Positions 48,224 through 59,463 of a stretch of DNA of 64,000 bases are shown one piece after another. A model generated the notes under the pieces. The model worked only from the letters and a program-made list of their open reading frames with translations, was not told the origin of the DNA and did no database searches. The position numbers were made by a program, and so were the translations under genes. The stretch is from Ziziphus jujuba (taxonomy: Eukaryota > Streptophyta > Magnoliopsida > Rosales > Rhamnaceae), in the NCBI RefSeq assembly GCF_031755915.1, contig NC_083384.1, positions 26,950,001 to 27,014,000 on the forward strand, read 5' to 3'. The stretch's first letter is position 1; every line of letters starts with the position of its first letter.

Positions 48224-48692
48224 TGCAATGGCTAAATTAAAAACAATATCGATAGAGAGTGACAAGTCTGCCAGTAGAAATGGGTGTTAGAAATGGTATC
48301 AGAGCCTATAACTAGTTGGAAGTCTTCCAGCAAAGAAGTTAAGCCCTAAAGAAGATAGATTGTGATGACCAATATGGGCAGATATGGAGTAATGTTAGAC
48401 TACCTGATGTCCACTCCAACATCGCTCGAGTATAGATCAGAGGATGATTTAAATGTAATGATAGTTACTCTGGTAACGCTGAGGCCCTTTAAGAGTACTT
48501 AACTTCAACATTCGAAAGAACTTCAAAGTTAAGCGTGCACAGGCAAAAATAATCCTAGAATGCAAGAGTAATTATAGGATGGGTGACCTTATAGAAAGCT
48601 CTGAAATAAAAATTCATACCGAATGCGGTGATTAAATTGAAAACAATATTGGTTGAGAGTGATATGTCTACCAATGAAGGCAAAATGTTACA
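48224..48692 (+). mobile_element. TRIM-like miniature LTR element
   Basis: Two about 69-base direct repeats (48,224-48,292 and 48,624-48,692) share AAATTRAAAACAATAT, GAGAGTGA and GTCTRCCA blocks, start TGC and end near TGTTA. Immediately after the left repeat stands a perfect TGGTATCAGAGCC primer site (48,294). The whole is 469 bases and non-coding, the layout of terminal-repeat retrotransposons in miniature. The polypurine tract is weak and no target duplication is clear. Confidence 0.5.
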
Positions 48693-49599
48693 ATATATGT
48701 GTGTATATATATATATGGATAATTATATTTACTTATTCAGTGTTTTTGACATATTATTTGAGATAGTAGTCTGGTGATACTATGTTTCGATGTTAAGTTC
48801 AATTTTGGCTCTAAGATATTATAATTGATAAATTCAAGAAATTGTTGTATTTTCTTTTTTTCAAATTTAGTTTGATAATATATTATTTTATTTCTTGGAT
48901 TTTTTTTTCCCCAAATTGTTTATGATAATGATTTTGTTGGATTTGGAATGTTGGGATTGGGTGGTAAGAAATTTCTAAGTTAAGTAATCAAAATTTCTAA
49001 GGTAAGTAATCAAATTCTTATAAATGTTGTGGCTGATTTTGTTTTAAAAAGGGATATAGTTTTATTTATTTACATAATTTTTATTTTAAAATATTTCGAT
49101 GACTGATTATCTTTTTTTATATATGTATGTACATGATATTTAAATGTGAGTAGTTTATTTTTCTTATACGGGATTATAAAATACTTTTATTATTAATCTT
49201 TGGACTTAATATGATATATATATTATATATAAATTGTCCGATTATATTTGTGCTTTTGTAAGGTTATATATATACATCTATATATATATATATATAGAGA
49301 GAGATAAATTGTCAGATCATATTTGTGATTTTGTAAGGTTATTTATTTATGTTTAATTATATTTTTTTTTTGTTTATTTATTTAAATGTTCATTTATATT
49401 TTGAGAAAAATGGTTTCTGGCGATAATTTTTTACAGAGATATATTTACCAATATATATATATATATATATATATATTTCAATCAGGTCAAGATTTGAATC
49501 ATGAATTTGAATCTATAAATACTTACCAATGTGTATTAATTTGCCTGATATTTAAGCAAACTAATCTCCTTTGTAAACCTTGTTTTTATGTTCCTATAG

Positions 49600-50630
49600 C
49601 CAGATTTAGCAGCCCGTGGAGTTCATATGCTAGCACTAGCAGCATGGCCTCCAATTACTCCGATGGTTTTAAGTATTAAAGGCTTGGAATATAATATAAT
49701 ATAATCTCAGGAACATCAATGGCTTGCCCCATGCCACCGCTGCGACTGCATATGTCAAATAATTCCACCTTACATGGTTTCCGGCTGCTATCATATACTC
49801 CCTTATGACAACGAGTAGGTTGAAACCTTTCGCCGATCTTTGATATATAAAATAGGGATTAAATTGGACCAGTCTATTTTAAGTCTAAATTAACAAATCA
49901 GTAATTTAAATTTCGTCCAATTTGAGTAGGATAGACTTGAAATAGTCCAAAATCCAATTCAATTGATTATTACATATTGAGTTAGCCCCTTGATATATAG
50001 TCGAAGTTGTTATCTGCCGCACACGGTGAAAATGAAAAAGCTATTTTTACATAAAAAAAATATACTATTACGTGATGGCTAACCAAATAATATTATTTCA
50101 CAAAATTTATACCTTTGGCAGCTAAACCCTTGAGTAATTCCCAGATTAACCATGCAGCCGAATTTGCACATGGTTCTAGCTTGACAATCCCTATTAAGGC
50201 TATTTATCCTGGCAGCTTGACTATTTAAAGTTTTTGTGCGGGGAAGGCTACTCTTATAACCATATATCGAAAATAACAGGGATTGATAAATTCAAGTGTT
50301 CCAAGGTGAATGGTGCACCAGCGACTGACCTAAATTACCCTTCCTTTGCTCTTTCAATCAAACCTTCAGAATTTATCACAAATGTTTTCCATAGGAAGTA
50401 GGAAATGCAGGGTCAGCGAATTCCACGTATAAGGCTAAATTAGTTGCCCCAAAAGGGCTTCATGTTATCGTTAGCCCTAGCGTTTTATCTTTGACATATA
50501 TTGGGCAATAGTTATCGTTTGCCGTCAAGGTTGAAGGGAAATTAGATTGATTAATTGCCTCTAATTCTTTGACGAGGATGATGGTACATTTCTTGTGCGC
50601 AGTCCCATCGTTGTCTATATTGCACCATGA
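49600..50630 (+). pseudogene. Cucumisin-like subtilase (subtilisin-type serine protease) pseudogene
   Basis: After an ATAG acceptor at 49,596-49,599 the text reads PDLAARGVHMLALAAWPPIT, VLSIKGLEYNI, then SMACPHATAATAYVK, stop, FHLTWFPAAI. The catalytic Ser motif GTSMACPHA of plant subtilases is recognisable, but a frameshift precedes it and a stop follows. A second block (about 50,140-50,630) carries VNGAPATDLNYPSFALSIKP, FITNVFHRKVGN and KLVAPKGLHVIVSPSVLSF in shifting frames (the fibronectin-III-like domain) and ends DDGTFLVRSPIVVYIAP before TGA at 50,628. The N-terminal half with Asp and His is absent. Clearly non-functional. Confidence 0.75.
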
Positions 50631-51513
50631 AAATGGTGATTCATTTATGAGAGAATGAGGTGAGCTAGCACTGAAGGAAACTCGAGCAAATAAAAAACAT
50701 TTGTATGCACAATTTCAGCTCTTGTTTTAGAATAAAATTAACTAAGTTATATGCTGGAGTATGATAAAATTAAGTATCTTCTATGGCCTTAGCATATTGG
50801 TAACTTTACCGTAGCAGATCCATATTTACATTTTTTCTTTTTTCTTTTTTTCTTTTTTTATTTTTTATTTTTTATTTATTTTTTATTTTTATTTTTTGCT
50901 GGAGAAATATAATCCCCACACGACATTAGCAGCCAAGTCTTATCAAATATATTTAGACAGAGAGACGTTGGGAAAGGAAATAATTAGGATTGTAAGCTAT
51001 AAGACTATGAACATATACATATAAATATATGTGTGTATATATATTTGATAAAAGACTATGAACATATATGGGATGCAATTACCACCACCAGTAGTGGTGT
51101 GCTTTGACTAAGAAAAATCAAGTCCTTTATAAGTGATTGTTTTATACTTCTGAAATTCATGTTTGTTCTTCTATCACCCACTAATTATAAGTTGTTTAAA
51201 TTGATAAGTTAGATCGTTTATTTTAATGGTAAGAGTGCACGAGTTGTAAAAATTATGTCACATTGTACACTATCTATAATATTTTTTCCTTTTCTCATAA
51301 TGTAAAATATATATATATATATATATATATAATATGTATACAATCATAATCCAATCAAGTTGGTCTGATAGTCTTACTATCAAGTTTTTTTTTTGTTTCA
51401 ATAATTGGATTGGTCCAAATGGTGAGATAAAAAAATGATCATTTAGGTTCTTAGAGGATTTTAATTTTACAATTAGTTTTATGTGTTCCTAAACTCAAAT
51501 TTGAACAATAGGG
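50631..51513. other. Intergenic DNA including a copy of the TLP copy 4 upstream flank
   Basis: 51,070-51,250 (ACCACCAGTAGTGGTGTGCTTTG, then GAAATTCATGTTTGTTC, ACTAATTA, TTTAATGGTAAGAG) aligns in order with 56,200-56,450 upstream of TLP copy 4. Otherwise T-rich runs (50,835-50,897) and (AT)n tracts; no gene. Confidence 0.4.
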
Positions 51514-51612
51514 TGGCAGTTGCAGCCGAGTTGGCCAACCCCATGCTTCTGTCCCTTCCCTGCCCCAGTTCGAGCGGCATTGCAGCAAATGCTGCAAAAA
51601 CTACCAAAAATA
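51514..51612 (+). repeat. tRNA-derived SINE-like sequence
   Basis: GCAGCCGAGTTGGCC (box A) followed by AGTTCGAGC (box B) about 35 bases later, then an A-rich end. This is the layout of a tRNA-derived SINE. Not a functional tRNA: the arms do not pair into a cloverleaf. Confidence 0.45.
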
Positions 51613-52544
51613 AAAAATAAAAACTCAAATTTGAACAATAATTGAATTTTAATATTATTTTTTTATGTAATTTAAGGCTAATAATGAAAAATACAATGTT
51701 AAAACACTCAAATCAATCTAATATAAAATTAATTATATATATATATAATTTTCATGCCAAGAGGGTGGAGCAAATGAAAAGAAACCATGGTCCCGTAACT
51801 TTGCGGGTCATAGTTGTACCCCATCCAACTATATCGTCTTGTCCATAGAGTTACGAGGAAAATTTTTAATAACAATGTGCAATCCAAATAAATATTAAAA
51901 TCCAAATAACTCCTAAACCGATAAATCAAACATATGTAATTTTCATTAATATATAATACAATTATAAATATTGGGATGGCGTGCATGATCATCTATAATT
52001 ATATACATTTTTTTGGGGTGTATCTCGATTATCTTAACAATAAAGTAAATGATGAAATCGATCTTGAAGAAAAACACAGTCATGGCTCGATATACAATAG
52101 ATCAAGGAAGGTCTCATCAAACTACTTTTAAATTCTTTGACTGGATTAATAGATTTTTTTCACGACCCAGCCCATCAAATAAGCAAATGGACTTTCGACC
52201 CAAATGTCAAAAGATTTGCCGGGTTGGAATGGGCGTCAAAGCACCAAGTTTACAAATCCAACTGGAGAACAATCTCCCAAAAAGTCCCGAGACACATTTT
52301 GAAATGCATCCAAACTGGAGGATCATAATATTACACATTATTTATGTAAAAAATCTTCGTAAGCTATATGACACTTATCCGTAACCTCTAATACTTAGAG
52401 AAAACCCCTTAAAATATTAAAAACACACAATGAAAAAGAATGCATTAAGGCAAAATTACCCTTATAAAAGCCTATAAAAATTAAAAAATTTAAAATTCAT
52501 TAAATGCCCATTGTAAGTAAACTCATTTAATTAGTATTTTTATT
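51613..52544. other. Intergenic DNA
   Basis: No gene supported. CATCAAACTACTTTTAAATTC at about 52,117 also occurs in related form near 6371 and 19,499, so it is part of a dispersed repeat. Confidence 0.35.
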
Positions 52545-53924
52545 CAATATTCAAAAAATCGATATCGATGAAAATATCGAAAGTTTAAAATATGAAAATT
52601 TTTATGGAAATATTAGAAAATATCGAATATCGATAAAAAATTATAAAAAATAATAAAAAATTTTATTAAAACTTTAAAATTAACTTATTTAATCCATCAA
52701 TTATCAAATTGATTATAAAACTTATTTAAATATTGAATGGATGTTATATTCTTCTTAGTGAATTGATTTATAATAAGCATCAATGACCATAGATGAATTA
52801 TTATTAATAACAATATGTCAAAAAACACATATATTATAAAATTATTTATTAACTAAAATATATAAAACAATTATTACAATTACATTGTAGCTTATAAATG
52901 TCATCTTAATACCACATAGAATTTCTGGGCGGTTGAAAATCATTGGTTTCTTTTTCATTTTGATTATGAGATGTGAAATGTAAGAAGTAGTTATGAAAAG
53001 ATATATCTCTCTGATAATTTTGCATATAATTATTAATATGCCAATCATATAAATCGTGGATTATTAGTTGATTATGTGTATAACTACTACTCTCTGATGG
53101 TTGGGTTTGAGATGATACTCATGAGTTGCTACTTAATGATATTCTATAAATAAACATTGAATAAGGATTATGAAAATGACTTCTAACTCTCATAGATCTA
53201 AAATTCATAAAAATCAAACATTCTTCTTGTTGTGATATCTCCATTATAGATTTTTCTTTATGTATATAGTCTTTTCCAACAGTACCAAATTCTTGACCTG
53301 CATCTCTATTCTTATGATCTTCATTTTGTATTGCATGTGTGTAATATTGTTCACCAGCAAATGGACTTAATCCAACTTCTCAACTGGGTGATTCATTTTG
53401 ACCACTAACTCTTCTAACTTCTAACAAAAAAAAAAAAAAAAACTTGTGAATTGTCAGGAATTTTTTTTATTTTTCAAACAAATATTATTATTTCACATGT
53501 ATATATTTTACTATCTATTTATCCACATTTGTAAAATAGATATTCCCAACAATAAAATTTTTCAGATTAAAAAGCAATTAAAGTGTGAAAAAATTATCAA
53601 TGAAGTTAATTTGATAAATTTTTTTACTAAATATCAATAATATTTATGAATTTTTTAAAAAAATTAAAAAATTCTCTGGATATTTTTGAAATTTCAGTAG
53701 AAAATTTCCATGGAAATTATAGATTTTTTAATAAAATCATTAAAGATTTGATGTGGATATTTTACGAAAATTTCCATGGAAATTTTGGCGAAATTTCAGA
53801 AATTTCAATGGATATTATGGAAGTTTTATCCATTTTCATTTCGAATCTAAATTTTATTTCAACATCTTTAAAAAATAGAAATATCGAAAAAATTTAGACA
53901 AAATATCAAATATTTTAAACATTG
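52545..53924 (-). mobile_element. hAT-like element, family B, copy 2
   Basis: Same ends (CAATATTCAAAAAATCGATA and TATTTTAAACATTG) and interior as 23,448-24,963. It carries the same exon in a more decayed form, with stops and frameshifts (e.g. CAACTGGGTGATTC at 53,380 where copy 1 has CGACTTGATGATTT). The remaining open stretch (52,842-53,048) is a piece in another frame. Confidence 0.6.
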
Positions 53925-54885
53925 GGTACAACATGTTATACATAATTCTAGATCAAGGTTTGAATAATTTTGGAATTGAAAGTATATTTTTAATAATTTT
54001 TCTCCTAGAACAAGCCTATGAAATATAAATGCATAATCATATATAGTTGAGAAATTTAGTTGTTATGTTAATAGTTTAAAAAAGTTATTTGTAAGTGTCA
54101 CATAGTTGAACAGGCTTTTTACGTGATTTAATCTTATTATTTTTTATATGGGGCCATTTTGGGGTTGCGGTTGGTGGAATTACTTTGCAGTCAGCTGACT
54201 TGAAAAGTCAAGAGTAAATTAACCAGCTGATTTTTCCTTTAGAATTTTCTTTAATTTTTTTTCCTGAAATAAAGTTGTTGATTTGTTGGTGCTACAGCAT
54301 TAATTGATGATACCTGATTTCTAATTTTCGGTAGGCTTCACAGTCCCAAATTCTCTAGTACTATTTTAAAATCCAATTCCTATTGATCGGATTAAAGAGG
54401 TTTTCTAATTAAAAAAAAAAAATTATTTTAATTTCCATCTTCTTTTAATTCTTAAAAATGACATATAGATGGCTTGGATAACATAGCCATCTATCTTTGG
54501 AGGATATTTAGAAAGAGACGGCAATAATGAGACAGGAAATAATTAAATAGAGACAAAAGATATTGTGAATCTATTTTGATAATAATCATGGCTTATTAAT
54601 TTAAAGGTCCTAAATAAATTCCTTTTTGTTTTTCTGATCAAATTAGAGTTTCTTCGTTTACATATGTGTGATATATGGATTATGTATCTATAAATGCGAT
54701 TTAAGTAATGTTAATTCAGTAATAAATTCGCATTTCAGCTAGTATAAGAAAAAAGCCTTAAAATATATTTTATATATTTGATGACGAATCCATCATTGAT
54801 GATTGATGGAGATCATACAGAGTACGTTGTACACATAATATAAAACGACCCACTAACTTAAAATTCATATATATATATATATATA
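53925..54885. other. Intergenic DNA downstream of TLP copy 4
   Basis: No gene seen. GGTTGGTGGAATTA...GACTTG.AAAGTCAAGAGTAAA at 54,170-54,216 recurs at about 56,972-57,022 on the other side of TLP copy 4, another duplicated flank. Confidence 0.4.
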
Positions 54886-55049
54886 CAGTCCGTCTATGGT
54901 GCGGACTATTCTCATGCGGACCACAGTATTGGTGACGGTTTTTCATAGTATTGGTGACAATTTTAGAAAAAACCGTCGTTAATACTATGAAAAACCGTCA
55001 CTAATACTGCGATCCTCATGCGGACCGTCCTCACCATAGAATTTCCGCA
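54886..55049. mobile_element. Foldback MITE, family C, copy 2
   Basis: 164 bases inserted in (AT)n and almost entirely self-complementary. The left TCTATGGTGCGGAC, CTCATGCGGACC and GGTGACGGTTTTTCATAGTA blocks find reversed partners in TACTATGAAAAACCGTCACT, CCTCATGCGGACCG and CACCATAGA. It ends 120 bases from the stop codon of TLP copy 4. Confidence 0.75.
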
Positions 55050-55168
55050 TATATATATATATATATATATAAAAATAGCTTAGGCGCATATCCAAACACA
55101 GCCCTATTAAAAGCTCTTATTCCATGCAAATATTAACTAACTTATAACACAAACAAACATTAACCATT

Positions 55169-55852
55169 TCAATTAGCGCAGAAGACAACCTTATAGTTTG
55201 TACCACCAGGGCATGTAAATGTACTGGTTTGATCATCCTTGGGATAACTATACGCACTCGGACACCTATCTTTGAAAAACCTCGAGTAATCGGTGGGACC
55301 ACAGCTTCCGGAATTACAACAATACTGATCGGTTTTGAACACGGTGCAAGGGTTGTTGCACCCTCCGGAGGCTCTCAACTGGTTGGGGCACTGCTCGTTG
55401 ATATGCGCCACGCATCTGATTCCGCGGCTGCACTGAGGCGACGTCGGACTGAACTCCATACGAACATTGAAGCCGTCAACGAGGGAGATATCGAAGAAAT
55501 CCAAGTTGTTATACTGGTTCAGTGCGTATTCGGCCAATGTGTTTGGTGGCTGACCATAACCTGTGCATTGGAGTACACCCCCACAGTCCCCCGTCTCACA
55601 TCGGCCACGGCCTGTCCCGTCGAATCTGCAATTGGTTCGAGCCCAAATGCGAGCTGCTGTCGTCCCCGGGCTGACATCTAGAGGCCATGATTCTCCTGGG
55701 TTAAGCCGCCTTCCGCCGCCGGGCACAGCTGCTGCCCAGACCACAAAAGGACATCTGTTTATGATATTGAACCTGGCTGCATATGTGGAGGCAAACGAGG
55801 AAGCCAGGACGAGGAAGGTGAGAATAGGGAGGTTATTTTTATGGAGGCTCAT
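55169..55852 (-). CDS. Thaumatin-like protein (PR-5), copy 4, intact
   Basis: A 227-residue intronless frame from ATG at 55,852 to the stop at 55,169. Signal peptide 1-25 (cleavage after TYA), mature start [16 protein letters not shown]. All 16 family cysteines are present, with the TLP signature at 81-96 ([12 protein letters not shown]) and a complete acidic cleft (Arg72, Glu108, Asp121, Asp126, Asp206/207). Unusual substitutions at normally constant places are VRMEF for VPMEF (Arg131), CVAHIN for CTADIN (His150) and CPSAYSY for CPDAYSY (Ser199). It ends FCAN, with no vacuolar propeptide. The N-terminal region ([11 protein letters not shown] and PGESWPL) is closer to copy 2, while residues 97-185 are closer to copy 3, so gene conversion is possible. 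Role as for copy 3: secreted defence or stress protein (family knowledge). Confidence 0.95.
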   Translation of the reverse strand: MSLHKNNLPILTFLVLASSFASTYAARFNIINRCPFVVWAAAVPGGGRRLNPGESWPLDVSPGTTAARIWARTNCRFDGTGRGRCETGDCGGVLQCTGYGQPPNTLAEYALNQYNNLDFFDISLVDGFNVRMEFSPTSPQCSRGIRCVAHINEQCPNQLRASGGCNNPCTVFKTDQYCCNSGSCGPTDYSRFFKDRCPSAYSYPKDDQTSTFTCPGGTNYKVVFCAN

Positions 55853-55912
55853 TGATAAACAGGGATGAGAGAGTGTGAAAATTTTTATGGTTATGGGGAA
55901 GATGAAGTAGGA

Positions 55913-55921
55913 CTTATATAG
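55913..55921 (-). promoter_or_regulatory. TATA box of TLP copy 4
   Basis: CTATATAAG on the gene strand, about 61-69 bases before the ATG. This implies a short leader of about 30-35 bases. Confidence 0.65.
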
Positions 55922-56154
55922 AGGTCAAGAATGGCAATAGGACTTTTCAAGGGATCGAGATATTTTGCTCTCTTATGTTCAATTAGTCATCAGTGATAAA
56001 AATTTCATCTCATTTTACACTTTTATTATTTTATTTCACTTATTTTTTATTTCTTTGTTAATGATTTAAAATAAAATGGCATTATATATCAAAGATGGAT
56101 GATACAAGTATAGAGATATATAAGAACAGATTCATTTTAAGGATAAGTTTATTA

Positions 56155-56265
56155 ATATGTGACATCATTCCCACTACTAATATGTGACACCATTACCACT
56201 ACCAGTAGTAGTGTGCTTTAGTCCTATTGCCACTGCCATTAGTGGTGTGCTTTGATTCCTGTTGT
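56155..56265. repeat. Short palindromic repeat units upstream of TLP copy 4
   Basis: Units of the type CCACTACCAGTAGTAGTGTG recur about three times in 110 bases (56,170, 56,202, 56,237). Each is a near-palindrome around AGTAGT/ACTACT. One more unit is at 51,082. Confidence 0.5.
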
Positions 56266-57026
56266 ACTGGGTTATGATAATAATAATATAATAATAATAA
56301 TAATGAAAAAAAGATACTTGTTATTAATGTTAAAATTAATAAAGTGACTGTTATATTAGTTTTGAAATTTATGAATTTTGGTTCTTCTTTTACTAATTAG
56401 AATGGTTTTGATTGACAAATTTGACCATTTAGTTAATAGCAGGACTGCAGTTTTAAATATAAAAACGCATTAAACAATATCAATAATATTTTTCCTTCAA
56501 TATATGATAGATAATTGATAATTACAAAGTAAATTATAAAATGCTTGAAGACGAGAGAAGTCATGAGATTGAGGAAGACCACCAAGAAGGGGCTAAATAA
56601 AAATAAATAATTAATAAAAGACCTTGATCGGAAAAAAAAAAATGTATATTTTTTCATCCTTTTACTGGATAATAATTGAGGTTAGCTTAATGGCTCACGT
56701 CTACACATACCGGAGTGACTGTACTTATGAATTTTTCCATGATCGGCCCATTTAAGGTGCAATTGAGCATTCGACCCTAATGCCACAAGATTTGGGGGGG
56801 CGAGCCAGTTTTTCCCGCATGATACCGCCCTTCCACGGCTGCTCCCAAGATAAGGAAGCTTCATGTTTTTCGGATATTGAATGTTGCCGTCATGAGTCAC
56901 CTTATTGAGACGACAAAGAGGAGAAACTTATGTGGAAAATATTAAGGCTACTCATTATAAGGGGGCATTAAGGGTTGGTGGAATTAATTTCAGTGAATTG
57001 ACTTGCGAAGTCAAGAGTAAACCAAC

Positions 57027-57064
<38 letters not shown>

Positions 57065-57836
57065 TTTGGGGGGGGATTTCCAACAGGCTTATCCTAATTT
57101 GGACTTTTCTCACTTTTGTAGGAAATAAAATATTCTCTGTTTGTTAGTGTTACACCTTACAATAAATTTATACTTCTCCCTCTTTTGTTTGGTATGATAT
57201 GAATGATGGAATAATAGAAGGGAAAAACTCATAATCTTCATCATTCATTTGGAATAAAAAGAGAAAACAAAAAAAAAATTAATTGTTAAATTTTATTATA
57301 TTAATCATTAATTTATAACATTATTATTTATTAAACTTTTCATTGCTTTTACCAAACATATTAAGTATCCGAGACTACCCAAATAACCCAATCAATGTCT
57401 TGGACCATTAGTAATTCGGCACTAATTACCAGTATTGGGCTCATTCGGGCCGTCCTAAGCATCAGGACAGTTATGGTAGTCCCAAGCCCATATTCCTTTC
57501 TAGCAGACCTAGGTTCTCAGTCGATTATAGTTGTCTAGTGCGGCTAGTCATTTATAGCTATTTCAGGCACCATATTCATTTGGGCGGACTTGGGCGTCAA
57601 GTCAATATAGTGATCCTTGGTGTGTAACCTGCGGTTTGGGTTATCCCATTTAGCTGGTCGCTAGTCCCAGGTCCAAGGTCTATTGACCTAGGGACTTCGA
57701 CCCATCCAAATGGTTCAAGTTTTGATCAAATGGTCCAATTGTCTTTGGACTCATTCTGGTGATCCAACAATATGGGACCCATTCGGGTGATCTTGGAACT
57801 TGGTATCGTTGGAGCAATCTCACATAACTTTTGATA
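56266..57836. other. Intergenic DNA
   Basis: No gene supported. A 34-base T run lies at 57,030-57,063. 57,370-57,790 is GC-richer, with repeated CATTCGGG and TCATTCTGGTGATCC-like phrases, and may be part of a retroelement. A minus-strand open stretch at 56,682-56,900 is unassigned. Confidence 0.35.
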
Positions 57837-59151
57837 CACGGATAAATATATTTTCGTATCTTTTATAATCATAAAAATTTCAATTTACCATTTAAAATCA
57901 ATTTTGAGATATCTATATTTCTATTTTTAAAATTATTTTAATATGATCTAATTGCATTAACTTAACGAATTCCGTTAAATTGGGATCATGTACGCCTCAC
58001 ATGATCCCCAAAAAATCATTTTAATCATTTTTTTATTTTTATTTTTAAATTTCATTTGTTTCTTTTGTAGGAGTAAAATAAAAAGACATTTTAGTACCCT
58101 TTAAAATCTTTCAATTTTGTTTTGGATCTTTAGAATCAATTTTCTCACATTGATAAAAAATACTAGATGTTTACCAAAATCTAAAAGTTCAAAAAAAACT
58201 TGATACTAAAAAAATTTTGAAAATACGATAAAAATACAAGATAGTAAAAAAAAAATTTAAAAGCCTAAAAAAAAATCAGAGGCTCAAAAAAAATCTGAGA
58301 GCCCAAAAAAATACTAGATGATAAAAATATTTTTGAAAGCATGATAAAGAAATATTAGATATTTACAAAAATTCCGAAAGCCTAATAAATGTATCAAATG
58401 TTCAAACATCAAATATTTTTTTACCATTAAATTGTTTTCAAACTGTTAGATTTTTTTTAACATCTAGTTTTGTTTGGGGAATTTTTTTTTTTTTTTGAAT
58501 ATCTGGTATTCTTTTCAAAGACTCAAATTTTTTTTAATGAGCTGGTAATTTTTTTTTGTTTTCAAAATTTTTCAAATATATAATACTTTTATTAGTCTCT
58601 CAAAATTTTTTTAATATCTGATATTTTTTATTATACTTTCAAATTGTTTTTTTTTTTTTTACTATTTTGTATTTTTTTGGGCTCTCAGAATTTTTTGAAC
58701 ATCCAATCTCAAAAGACTATTAAATTTTTTCTTACTGTCTAATATTTCTATCGTGTTCTCAAAATTTTTTTAGCATCTAATTTTTTTTTAAGTTTTTAAA
58801 TTCCGTTAAACATCTAGTATTTTTATTAATATGAGAAAATTAATTTTAGAGATCCAAAATGAAATTCAAAGATTTTAGAGGGTATTAAAATATTTTTTTT
58901 CTTTTACTCCTACAAAATAAACGAATGAAATTTTAAAAAAGAATAAAAAATGATTTTTTTTTTTTTTTTGAGGGGTGGGGGTCACATTAGGCGCATATAA
59001 TCCCAATTTGAAGGAATCCGTTAAAGTTAAAGCAATTAGACCACATTAACATAATTTTGAAAATTGGGAGGTAGGGATATGTCAAAATTGATTTTAAAAG
59101 GTCAAATTGAAACTTTTGTGATTATAAAGGATACTGAAATACATTTATCCA
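57837..59151. mobile_element. 1.3 kb foldback element
   Basis: The two halves are inverted copies along nearly their whole length: outer ends GGATAAATATATTTTCG / GGATAAATGTATTTCAG (as read inward), then AATTGCATTAACTTAACG / AATTGCTTTAACTTTAACGG, TTTGTAGGAGTAAAA on both, TTTTGGATCTTTAGAATC / TTTTGGATCTCTAAAATT, and AAAATACTAGATGTTTA on both. The axis is near 58,490. TTTGATA stands outside both ends (57,830-57,836 and 59,152-59,158), a possible target duplication. The inner part is built of degenerate units of about 70 bases. No coding sequence. Confidence 0.75.
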
Positions 59152-59350
59152 TTTGATATATTAAAATTATTTCCCAAATAATATAATGTATAAATATTTA
59201 TTTTGTTTTCAAAATTAAAGTATACAAAATAATTATAAAAAGAAAATGTATGAATATAGAAGTTGTGTTATTGGAAACATGTTCAAAACGTAGAATGAGA
59301 ATATATTAACATATCAAATACTAAATACGTCATGTCAATTAGTAATTTGA

Positions 59351-59463
59351 AACTAAAATATTAATTGGGCAAATAGTAATTGTAATTGCTTATCACATCA
59401 CTAGCTGCCTAACTAAAATATTAATTGGGCAAACAGCAATTCTTATTGCTTATCACATCAGCC
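59351..59463. repeat. 60-base tandem duplication
   Basis: Units from 59,351 and 59,411 each start AACTAAAATATTAATTGGGC and end TTGCTTATCACATCA, with few differences. Confidence 0.85.

Larger units (their letters stand above)
43630..49445 (+). mobile_element. Internally deleted LTR retrotransposon (gypsy type)
   Basis: Layout: a 5' LTR about 43,630-47,590 (TGTAACATTCC start), then a primer-binding-like TGGTATCAGAAC at 47,594-47,605 (initiator tRNA-Met type). About 245 internal bases follow, ending AAATTTCGGCGATGAAATTT and GCGAGGG, as gypsy elements do just before the 3' LTR. The 3' LTR is from 47,839 (TGTAATATC start) to about 49,445. The two LTRs match in order (GACTTTTTATATGGT, AGTTTAGGGATTAG/AGTCTGGTGATA, GTTAAGTTCAATTTT blocks), but the 3' one is shortened and carries a TRIM-like insertion. 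No gag or pol remains, so it is non-autonomous. Confidence 0.55.

Noticed and set aside
51514..51612. Possible functional tRNA gene
   Set aside because: Boxes A and B are present, but acceptor and anticodon arms do not pair; a SINE head is the better reading.
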